In this document: positions 20,195-27,011 of the stretch, in pieces
Numbering within the stretch: the first letter of the stretch is position 1
How the letters are laid out: each line of letters opens with the position of its first letter
Source: Deltaproteobacteria bacterium HGW-Deltaproteobacteria-13
GTDB taxonomy: Bacteria > Desulfobacterota > Syntrophia > Syntrophales > Smithellaceae
Direction: 5' to 3'
DNA: 64,000 nt
Assembly (NCBI GenBank): GCA_002840555.1
Contig: PHBJ01000006.1
Coordinates: forward strand, 100,040 to 164,039
Notes under the pieces: model-generated
Databases searched by the model: none
Told to the model about the DNA's origin: nothing
What the model saw: the letters and a program-made list of their open reading frames with translations, nothing else
Program-made: the position numbers and the translations under genes

Positions 20195-21622
20195 ATGTCA
20201 TCTTTATTTGAAGAAACATTGGATGAGCCTAGCTATCCCCGCGAAGAATGCGGCGTTTTTGCCATTTACGGCCATGAAGAAGCCGCACGCCTTTCATTTT
20301 TCGGTCTTTTTGCTCTTCAGCATAGAGGTCAGGAATCAGCCGGCATTGTCAGTTCCGATGGTTGCAATGTCTATGAGCACAAAGGCATGGGATTGGTCTC
20401 CGAAGTTTTCAAAGAATCTAATTTGCAGAAACTTCCCGGAAGCCTGGCCATCGGGCATGTCCGCTATTCCACGACAGGTTCATCCACCCTTTCCAACGCC
20501 CAGCCCTTTTTAGTTCATTTTGGCGAGGAGTATTACGCGCTGGCGCATAACGGCAATATTGTCAACGCGCAGAAATTGCGTGACGAGCTGGAAAGCAGCG
20601 GTTCTATTTTTCAATCCACCATGGACAGCGAAGTCATCATTCATTTGATGGCACACCATTTAAAAAACGGCCTGGAGGAGGCTTTGACTGCCGCGCTCGC
20701 TCGCGTGGAAGGCGCTTACAGCTTCATCATGCTGACGCGCGATAAGATCATTGCCGCCCGTGATCCCCGGGGCTTCCGGCCTCTGGCGCTGGGGAAGCTA
20801 AACGGAAGTTGGGTGGTTGCCTCGGAGACCTGCGCTTTTGATCTGGTTGGCGCCGAGTATATTCGCGATGTCGAACCCGGTGAAATCATCATCATCGATG
20901 CGAAAGGATATAAGAGTCTAAAACCTTTCCCGCCCATCAAACATTGCCACTGCATTTTTGAACTGATTTATTTTGCCCGCCCCGACAGCCAGATTTTCGG
21001 CCAGAATGTCTATATGTATCGTAAAAGACTGGGGCATGAACTGGCGCGGGAATACTGTCCGGATGTGGACATTGTCATGCCCTTTCCTGACTCGGGCGTT
21101 TACGCCGCTCTGGGTTACGCGGAAGAAAGCGATATCACCTTTGAGATGGGCATGATTCGAAATCATTACATCGGCAGAACATTTATCCAACCGACCCAGC
21201 TGATGCGCGATTTCGGCGTCCGGGTAAAATTAAATCCTGTGAGGGAATTATTAGCCGGCAAAAAAGTCATGATTGTCGAAGATTCGATCATTCGCGGCAC
21301 CACAAGCCGTAATCGTGTGCAAAATCTGCGCGGCATCGGCATGAAAGAAATTCACATGGTCATCAGTTGTCCACCGACGGTTCATCCCTGTCCCTACGGC
21401 ATAGACTTTTCATCCAAAGGCGAACTGATTGCGGCGAAGAAGGAAAACGAAAAAGCCATCGCCGAGTTCATCGGTCTTGATTCGCTGCACTATTTGACCG
21501 TGGAAGGCATGATCAAAGCCACGGGCCTGACAAAAGATTGTTTCTGTCTGGCCTGCTTTAACGGCAGTTATCCGATTGCGCCGCCGGAGAAGATTGACAA
21601 GTTCTGTATGGAACTGAAATAG
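20195..21622 (+). CDS. purF: Amidophosphoribosyltransferase
   Basis: A 475-residue PurF that makes phosphoribosylamine from PRPP and glutamine, the first step of purine synthesis. A short propeptide precedes the catalytic Cys19 (REECGVFAIYG). The PRPP-binding loop is VMIVEDSIIRGTTS. Cys in CIFELIYFARPDS, ISCPPTVHPC and CFCLACFNGSYP match the positions used by Bacillus-type PurF for a structural [4Fe-4S] cluster, so this is the oxygen-labile form. GAGAGG lies just before the ATG. A palindromic element starts on the last base of its stop codon. Confidence 0.95.
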   Translation: MSSLFEETLDEPSYPREECGVFAIYGHEEAARLSFFGLFALQHRGQESAGIVSSDGCNVYEHKGMGLVSEVFKESNLQKLPGSLAIGHVRYSTTGSSTLSNAQPFLVHFGEEYYALAHNGNIVNAQKLRDELESSGSIFQSTMDSEVIIHLMAHHLKNGLEEALTAALARVEGAYSFIMLTRDKIIAARDPRGFRPLALGKLNGSWVVASETCAFDLVGAEYIRDVEPGEIIIIDAKGYKSLKPFPPIKHCHCIFELIYFARPDSQIFGQNVYMYRKRLGHELAREYCPDVDIVMPFPDSGVYAALGYAEESDITFEMGMIRNHYIGRTFIQPTQLMRDFGVRVKLNPVRELLAGKKVMIVEDSIIRGTTSRNRVQNLRGIGMKEIHMVISCPPTVHPCPYGIDFSSKGELIAAKKENEKAIAEFIGLDSLHYLTVEGMIKATGLTKDCFCLACFNGSYPIAPPEKIDKFCMELK

Positions 21623-21745
21623 GGGCTGTTGAAAAGCACTGATCTGCGTTGTTGCGCTGCAAACCCCGCCGCTCAACGTATGAAACTATACGCCTCGCGG
21701 CAGGGTTCTTGCGTGCCTAGCATCTCAGCACTTTTGAACAGCCCC
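21622..21745. repeat. 124-bp palindromic intergenic element after purF
   Basis: End GGGGCTGTTGAAAAG pairs with CTTTTGAACAGCCCC with one mismatch. Inside are GCGTTG-TT-GCGCTGC and a central AACGTAT...ATACG dyad, laid out as in the element after carB. It likewise starts at the last base of the stop codon. Confidence 0.75.
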
Positions 21746-21760
21746 TGAAATATAGCATGT

Positions 21761-21830
21761 GTCCTTCCGGTGTATCCAGCATGCACCGGAGTAAACGGCC
21801 CAAAGTCCGGCGTATGCCGGAGGAATCCAG
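21761..21830. repeat. Diverged GTCnTTCCGG...CCAG repeat
   Basis: GTCCTTCCGGTGTATCCAG and, 50 bp on, GTCCGGCGTATGCCGG...AATCCAG resemble the dispersed repeat seen near 40.2 and 48.8 kb. It lies in the 322-bp gap between purF and the methyltransferase gene; the remaining ~115 bp are AT-rich with no gene visible. Confidence 0.45.
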
Positions 21831-21944
21831 AAAAATCTCCTTTACAAAAAAATCAGATTTGTTAAGCTTTCCCAAAGTAATCTAAAAAAGCGAAGCTTTT
21901 ATATTAATTATTTTACTAAAAATAACGAGGAAATACACAAAAGA

Positions 21945-22802
21945 ATGAAACCATTTTTATCAACCCAACATGGTGTGCTCTTTGATCGTGATTGTTTGAA
22001 AGTTATGTCGATCATGCGATCAGAGACAATTGACTGCGTTTTTGCTGATCCACCATTCAATCTTGGTAAAGATTACAAAAATGGTTTTAATGATAAAGTG
22101 GCAGCGGTTGAATATTTTGAATGGTGCAGACAGTGGATTAATGAGTGTTCGCGTCTGTTAAAACCAGGTGGGGCATTTTTCTTATACGGTACACCAGAAC
22201 TGGCAATACAATTTGCCAGCGTGATGAATCAAAGGCTCACATTCAGGCACTGGATTGCAATCACAATGAAAGGCACGTATAGCCGCGGCAAGAAATTGTA
22301 TCCAGCGCATTACGCACTACTCTATTACACAAGAGGGGAACCCCGCATATTTAACAAAGTAAGAATTCCGATTCCCGTTTGTCGCCACTGCGGAAAAGAA
22401 ATTAAAGATTATGGCGGACACAGAAATAAGCTTAATCCAGCAGGGCTGAATCTTACAGATTTTTGGGATGACACGTCTCCAAATCGGCATAAACGATACA
22501 AGGTGCGCCCAGGAGTCAACGAACTCAAATTAATGATTCCTGAAAGAGCCATTTTGATCTCTACAGAACCTGGAGATTTAGTATTTGATCCTTTTGGTGG
22601 TGGTGGTACAACATTTCAGGCAGCGGAGGCAAATCACAGAAATTGGATAGGAACGGAACTTTTTGATTGTAATTACATTGAATGCAGGCTGAACGAGAAG
22701 TTCCCATTATCCTGTCGAAGAAAACCTATGTTCAATTACGAAAGGATTTTTGAAAAATATGAAGATCACAAAAATGAAATTTTACAATGGGTCCAAAGAT
22801 AA
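21945..22802 (+). CDS. Type II DNA methyltransferase (amino-MTase, beta-like motif order)
   Basis: A 285-residue DNA amino-methyltransferase. Catalytic motif IV (FADPPFNLGKDY) is near the N-terminus and the SAM-binding motif (DPFGGGGTT) near residue 210, the order of beta-class N6-adenine/N4-cytosine enzymes. The target-recognition region between them carries a small CxxC pair (CRHCGKE). Its 3' end overlaps a gene for a BglII-like nuclease, so it is most likely the protective half of a type II restriction-modification system. The pair is clearly more AT-rich than the flanking metabolic genes and is bordered by repeats, suggesting acquisition by transfer. The modified base and site cannot be read from sequence alone. 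Confidence 0.85.
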   Translation: MKPFLSTQHGVLFDRDCLKVMSIMRSETIDCVFADPPFNLGKDYKNGFNDKVAAVEYFEWCRQWINECSRLLKPGGAFFLYGTPELAIQFASVMNQRLTFRHWIAITMKGTYSRGKKLYPAHYALLYYTRGEPRIFNKVRIPIPVCRHCGKEIKDYGGHRNKLNPAGLNLTDFWDDTSPNRHKRYKVRPGVNELKLMIPERAILISTEPGDLVFDPFGGGGTTFQAAEANHRNWIGTELFDCNYIECRLNEKFPLSCRRKPMFNYERIFEKYEDHKNEILQWVQR

Positions 22803-23304
22803 GGTCTGTCGCCTTGGACTTTCCACTCTCTTTCTTGAAGTGCAGCAAATAATTCTTGAAACAGAGATACGGCTGTTTGAAGAGAAGGATGCAAATGGCG
22901 CTGCTGTCATCCGAAAAGCCTTAGATGATAGATTTGAAGCTGTTGGAGAGTGGAAAATACAAAAAACTGGTGGTATCGATTGGATTAAAAGAATACGGTA
23001 CAACAATTCAATAATATCAAGGATTGGTGTTGAAATTCAAGTTTCTGCAAGAAGTGACATGCTGATAAGAGATGTTGTCCATCTTCGAAATAGTCTTCAG
23101 GCAGGCGAAATAGATGTTGGAATAATCGTTGTTCCAGATGATCGACTTCAAGTTTTTCTGCCTGATCGCACGCCAAGTTTTAAAGATGCAGTGCGATACA
23201 TTGAAGAAGAGTTTAAAGAGGCGATGACTTTTCCCATTATCGTAATTGCAATTGAGCACGATGGTCCTGGCAAATCACTGGGAAAGCAAAAACGAAAAAG
23301 TTGA
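22759..23304 (+). CDS. BglII-like type II restriction endonuclease
   Basis: A 181-residue protein. The segment GVEIQVSARSDMLIRDVVHLRNSL and the following GEIDVGIIVVP resemble the core of the BglII/BstYI nuclease group, where E-x-Q (here E-I-Q) supplies metal-binding residues. An upstream Asp in GGIDWIKR could be another, though its spacing differs from BglII. It overlaps the methyltransferase gene by 44 nt in another frame, as expected for a coupled R-M pair. The start is uncertain: TTG at 22750, ATG at 22759 (chosen) and ATG at 22774 are all in frame. The family assignment is from motif memory, not a search. Confidence 0.65.
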   Translation: MKITKMKFYNGSKDKVCRLGLSTLFLEVQQIILETEIRLFEEKDANGAAVIRKALDDRFEAVGEWKIQKTGGIDWIKRIRYNNSIISRIGVEIQVSARSDMLIRDVVHLRNSLQAGEIDVGIIVVPDDRLQVFLPDRTPSFKDAVRYIEEEFKEAMTFPIIVIAIEHDGPGKSLGKQKRKS

Positions 23305-23446
23305 TCTTTTAACAATAAAATCAATCCTGATTGGCGATTCCGCAATCGAATAGATAAAAATAATTGTCATATTAAAGTTTTATTAAGAACTATCCAATAA
23401 GTGATCAACTTTTTACGCTTAACTAATTTCGTGTCATCCCGGATAA

Positions 23447-24256
23447 ATGAAACAGAAATTAAAAATAATTTTATTGTTTCTAAGCGCTACGATGTTTTTA
23501 GGAGGGTGTGATATGCAAAATAAATTTCTTTATTTCCCCGAGCCGCAGTGGCCTACTGCGCAGGCGCTGGAATATGAAAAGATGAAACTCTGGCAGTCGA
23601 CTGATAAGGATTACCAGGGGTTGATCTCGTCTCACGATGCGGTCGCACCTAATGGAACCATTGTTCTTTTCCATGGCAATGGCGGCACTGCGCTCGACCG
23701 GGGATTTTATTTCGCGCCATTTGAGGAACTGGGCTTTCGCGTAATCCTGGCTGAATATCCGAAGTACGGAGGCCGCCCCGGAAAGGTGGGAGAAAAACCT
23801 TTTGTCTTTGCCGGTTCTCAAACGTTACGATTGGCGTTTGAGCAATTTGGAGAGCCGCTTTATCTCGTGGGAGAATCGCTGGGTTGCGGCGTTGCCGCTA
23901 CTGTTGCCAAGCAGACGTCCGTGCCTATCGCCGGTATTATATTAATTACGCCCTGGGACACGCTGGCTTCTGTCGCCAAATCCTTATTTCCTTTTCTTCC
24001 CGTAAAACTGGTTTTGACCGACAAATATGACAGCATTGAAAATCTGCAATCTTTTAAAAATAAGATTTCCGTTGTGGGAGCCGAGCGCGATGAAATCCTT
24101 CCGATTAAGCACGCTGTTAATTTGTATAATGCTCTTCCCGAAGGCAAAAAGCGCATGTGGATCATCAAAGGAGCAGGGCATAACGACTGGCCGATGCACG
24201 CTGATCCGTCTTTGTTTAAAGAAATAACCGATTTTGTAAAAATTGATAAAAATTAG
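23447..24256 (+). CDS. Alpha/beta-hydrolase lipoprotein (BEM46-like)
   Basis: A 269-residue protein with a lipoprotein signal (hydrophobic segment ending FLGGC, Cys at ~21), so it is probably membrane-anchored on the periplasmic side. The alpha/beta-hydrolase core has the oxyanion-like HGNGG, the nucleophile elbow GESLG, an Asp in GAERDEILP and the His in GAGHNDW. The substrate is unknown; such proteins are generally esterase- or thioesterase-like. It stands alone between the R-M pair and the toxin-antitoxin pair. Confidence 0.8.
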   Translation: MKQKLKIILLFLSATMFLGGCDMQNKFLYFPEPQWPTAQALEYEKMKLWQSTDKDYQGLISSHDAVAPNGTIVLFHGNGGTALDRGFYFAPFEELGFRVILAEYPKYGGRPGKVGEKPFVFAGSQTLRLAFEQFGEPLYLVGESLGCGVAATVAKQTSVPIAGIILITPWDTLASVAKSLFPFLPVKLVLTDKYDSIENLQSFKNKISVVGAERDEILPIKHAVNLYNALPEGKKRMWIIKGAGHNDWPMHADPSLFKEITDFVKIDKN

Positions 24257-24284
24257 AAAGACGGTTTCGAATGAATATTCCTCC

Positions 24285-24313
24285 TTGTGTTTCTAGCAAA
24301 GATAGACTATAAT
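24285..24313 (+). promoter_or_regulatory. Promoter of the toxin-antitoxin pair
   Basis: TTGTGT-N17-TATAAT lies 29 nt before the antitoxin ATG. The -10 is perfect. AATT half-sites follow the -10 and could be bound by the autoregulating antitoxin. Confidence 0.55.
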
Positions 24314-24341
24314 TATGACCAATTAAAACAAGGATAAAAAC

Positions 24342-24611
24342 ATGAATAAAACAATTCCCCTGGCGGAAGCCAAGAAAAATCTATCGGCTCTTGTTAGAGA
24401 TGTCGAAGCAAAATATGACCGGTTTACCATCACTAAAAACGGTGTCAGTGAAGCCGTTTTGCTGAGTTGTGATGAATTTGACGGTCTGCTCGAAACTTTG
24501 GACATTCTTTCCAATAAAGAAGAAAAAGAGGCTATTGCCAGGGCAAAAAAACAGGTTAAGAACGGCAAAACAATTTCCCTTGACGCGATTAAAAAGAAAT
24601 ACAAGATTTGA
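24342..24611 (+). CDS. Phd/YefM-family antitoxin
   Basis: An 89-residue protein starting TIPLAEAKKNLSALVRDVE and followed by FTITKNGVSEAVLLSCDEFDGL, the DNA-binding N-terminal fold of Phd/YefM antitoxins. The charged C-terminal half (KEEKEAIARAKKQV) would wrap and neutralise the toxin. Its TGA overlaps the toxin ATG, the usual translationally coupled order. It should repress its own promoter with the toxin as co-repressor. Confidence 0.85.
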   Translation: MNKTIPLAEAKKNLSALVRDVEAKYDRFTITKNGVSEAVLLSCDEFDGLLETLDILSNKEEKEAIARAKKQVKNGKTISLDAIKKKYKI

Positions 24612-24871
24612 TGAAACACATAATCGAATTCTCACAGGAAGCCGCATCCGATGTTGATAAATTATTTTACGCGGACAAAAAGTTGTTTGCCCGCGTATTG
24701 AAAAAGATTGAATCGCTTACCGACAATCCGCATGAAGGCAAAGCGCTGACAGGTAATCACAAAGGAGAATTTTCTCTGCGCATTGGCGCTTACCGCATAG
24801 TTTACGAACTCGACACATCAGGCCGCGTCATTTTCATTCTGACGATCAAACATCGAAAACATGTCTATTGA
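24611..24871 (+). CDS. RelE/ParE-family toxin
   Basis: An 86-residue toxin with the RelE/ParE fold pattern: an N-terminal strand and two helices, then GEFSLRIGAYRIVYELD and a C-terminal IKHRKHVY strand, where basic and Tyr residues usually act in mRNA cleavage on ribosomes. The ATG lies inside the antitoxin stop (TGATG). Whether it acts as an mRNase or a gyrase inhibitor cannot be decided here. Confidence 0.85.
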   Translation: MKHIIEFSQEAASDVDKLFYADKKLFARVLKKIESLTDNPHEGKALTGNHKGEFSLRIGAYRIVYELDTSGRVIFILTIKHRKHVY

Positions 24872-24872
24872 T

Positions 24873-24901
24873 TTGCAATTTCCCGCTAAATTTAATATTT
24901 A
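24873..24901 (+). promoter_or_regulatory. Candidate promoter of btuCD
   Basis: TTGCAA-N17-TATTTA begins right after the toxin stop codon. It is a moderate match and could drive btuCD independently of the cobalamin riboswitch, which lies downstream of them. Confidence 0.35.
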
Positions 24902-24987
24902 CCTGATGAAATATGTTATAAGGCTTATCGAAATATAAAATACAGAGGAGGAAGACGCCCATTTACCGCCGTGTTACTTTATCGCGG

Positions 24988-25983
24988 GTGCTGCTAATCA
25001 GTGCCCTGATGATTTTAATTTTCCTGGCGATCTGCGTTGTTTCGCTTTTAGTGGGCAGCGTCCGTATTGCTCCGGGGGATGTTTTTAGTTCCCTGGTCAA
25101 TGTTCTTACTGGAAGGTTGTCTTTATCTTCCGAAGAAGAATTAATTATATTTTCAGTACGCCTGCCGCGGATTATTTTTGCGGGAATTGTCGGCGCGGCG
25201 CTTTCCTTGGGCGGCGTTATTTTTCAGGCGATTCTGCGTAATCCGCTGGCTGATCCCTATATTCTCGGAATATCGGGTGGTTCAGCGCTGGGCGCGATTA
25301 TAGGCATCCTTCTCGGGGCGAGTTCTTTTTATTTAGGAATTCCGCTGCTCGCTTTTGTGGGCGCGCTGGCCACAGTTTTTTTAGTGTTTATTGTTGCCGG
25401 CGGCACCAGAGGGCCTCTTCTTGATAATTCGCTTTTACTTTCCGGCGTTGTCGTGAACGCTTTTTTTTCCGCGGCCATTCTCTTCTTTCTTTCGGTGGTC
25501 AATAGTATGGAATTGCGCAGCATCACCTTCTGGCTGATGGGCGATCTGTCGCGGGCATCAGCCAGGGAAATTGGCGTTGCGGCTTTCTGCCTTATGATTA
25601 GTTTTGTGCTGCTTTACGCACAGGCGCGAAAACTGAACATCATTGTGCAGGGTGAAGAGACGGCCATGCATTTGGGTGTCAATGTGGAGAGAACAAAACA
25701 GGGGCTGCTGGTTATCACGTCGCTTATGATCTCCGTAGCTGTTTCTCTGGCCGGCATTATCGGCTTTGTCGGCATTATGGTGCCGCACTTGATGCGTCTT
25801 GTTTTCGGGTCCGATCATCGTTTGCTTTTACCGGTGTCTGCTTTGTTTGGTGCCTCTTTTTTAATTGTTGCTGATACCATTGCCAGGGTTGTCTTCGCGC
25901 CGGCTGAATTGCCTGTCGGAGTCATCACGGCGCTTTGCGGCGCTCCTTATTTTATTTTTCTTTTGAAAAGGAATGCGCGTTAG
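24988..25983 (+). CDS. btuC: FecCD-type ABC permease, probable cobalamin (BtuC)
   Basis: A ~331-residue polytopic inner-membrane permease with the FecCD signature LPRIIFAGIVGAALSLGGV, NPLADPYILGISGGSALGA and a C-terminal GFVGIMVPHLMRL loop that contacts the ATPase. Siderophore permeases share this fold, but adjacency to btuD, a cobalamin riboswitch and a TonB receptor favours cobalamin. The start is odd: the GTG used here has no ribosome site, while GAGGAGG lies nine bases before an in-frame ATT at 24961 that would add nine residues with two Arg before the first membrane helix. No BtuF-type binding protein gene is adjacent. Confidence 0.85.
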   Translation: MLLISALMILIFLAICVVSLLVGSVRIAPGDVFSSLVNVLTGRLSLSSEEELIIFSVRLPRIIFAGIVGAALSLGGVIFQAILRNPLADPYILGISGGSALGAIIGILLGASSFYLGIPLLAFVGALATVFLVFIVAGGTRGPLLDNSLLLSGVVVNAFFSAAILFFLSVVNSMELRSITFWLMGDLSRASAREIGVAAFCLMISFVLLYAQARKLNIIVQGEETAMHLGVNVERTKQGLLVITSLMISVAVSLAGIIGFVGIMVPHLMRLVFGSDHRLLLPVSALFGASFLIVADTIARVVFAPAELPVGVITALCGAPYFIFLLKRNAR

Positions 25984-25985
25984 CC

Positions 25986-26765
25986 ATGTCTATCATCGAC
26001 GCAAAAAATATAAACTTCAGCTATCCGGCAAAACCGGTCATGGAAGGCGTTTCGTTTTCTATTGATGAAGCACAGATCGTCGCGATTATCGGCCCCAACG
26101 GCTCCGGTAAAACAACTCTTTTAAAAATTATGAACGGCACCCTTTTTCCCGATGCCGGGCAAATGCTTATTGACGGTAAAGAGACCGGCAGATGGTCGCG
26201 AAAGGAAATCGCGCAGAAAGTTGCCATCGTGCCGCAGGAGACATCCGTCATTTTTCCTTTTTACGCGGAGGAAATTGTGCTGATGGGACGCTTCCCGCAT
26301 TTCAGTCGGTATCGTTTTGAGGATAAGAAAGATTACCGGATCGTCCACGAAGCGATGGAGAAAACGGACACGCTCGCTTTTGCCGCGCGGCGGTTTGACG
26401 AGCTTTCCGCCGGAGAGCGCCAGCGGGTCCTGATTGCCCGCGCCCTTGCTCAGGAACCGAAATTGCTGCTGCTGGATGAAAGCACCGTTTTTTTGGATCT
26501 GAAACATCAGGCTCAGTTTTTATATTTGCTGAGGCAGTTAAATACAGCTCAGAAACTCACGGTAATTTTTGTTACGCACGATATAAATCTGGCGGCCCAA
26601 AACGCCGGCAGGATAATTCTACTTGATTCCGGAAAAATTTATGCTATAGGAACACCCGCGGAAGTTATCACCGCGGCGAACATCAAAGAGGTTTACGATG
26701 TTGACGCCGGAGTTGATTCCAATCCTCATGACGGATCACCCCGCGTGACATTATTGACAACATAG
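25986..26765 (+). CDS. btuD: ABC transporter ATPase, probable cobalamin (BtuD)
   Basis: A 259-residue ATPase of the FecE/BtuD type. Walker A is GPNGSGKTT, the signature is LSAGERQRV and Walker B is LLLLDEST, where the usual DEP is DES; the switch His is in FVTHD. The ATG follows the btuC stop by two bases, so the pair is coupled. A longer in-frame start inside btuC was rejected. It should power uptake through BtuC. Confidence 0.9.
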   Translation: MSIIDAKNINFSYPAKPVMEGVSFSIDEAQIVAIIGPNGSGKTTLLKIMNGTLFPDAGQMLIDGKETGRWSRKEIAQKVAIVPQETSVIFPFYAEEIVLMGRFPHFSRYRFEDKKDYRIVHEAMEKTDTLAFAARRFDELSAGERQRVLIARALAQEPKLLLLDESTVFLDLKHQAQFLYLLRQLNTAQKLTVIFVTHDINLAAQNAGRIILLDSGKIYAIGTPAEVITAANIKEVYDVDAGVDSNPHDGSPRVTLLTT

Positions 26766-26794
26766 CAGCAATTCGATTTCACGGGCGACTGGTC

Positions 26795-26975
26795 CAGAAA
26801 GTTGCCCGAAGAGATTTGAATTGGAAAAGACTGCCAAATAAAGGAAGCCGGTTAAAGTCCGGCGCTGCCCCGCAACTGTAAGCGGAACGAAATCCACGTT
26901 AATCCACTGATGCTTTGGCGTCGGGAAGGAGTGGAGACTAGGGAGCCGCAAGCCAGGAAACTTTATGGTGGTCCA
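26795..26975 (+). ncRNA. Cobalamin riboswitch
   Basis: The leader holds the conserved core AAGCCGGTTAAAGTCCGGCG followed by CTGCCCCGCAACTGTAAGCGG, a GGGAAGGAG segment, and the B12 box AAGCCAGGAAACT. These are the hallmarks of the adenosylcobalamin riboswitch. It sits 37 nt before the TonB receptor ATG. Downstream, ATTCCC can pair with GGGGGAA next to the ribosome site, so translation control is plausible. Both ends are approximate. Confidence 0.95.
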
Positions 26976-27011
26976 ACTTACTTTATTCCCGAGGGGGAAA
27001 GGAGAAGCTCC

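Noticed and set aside
26910..27011. An N-terminal extension of the TonB receptor reading frame
   Set aside because: It would place the start inside the cobalamin riboswitch and ahead of a clear signal peptide; the ATG at 27012 has a good ribosome site.
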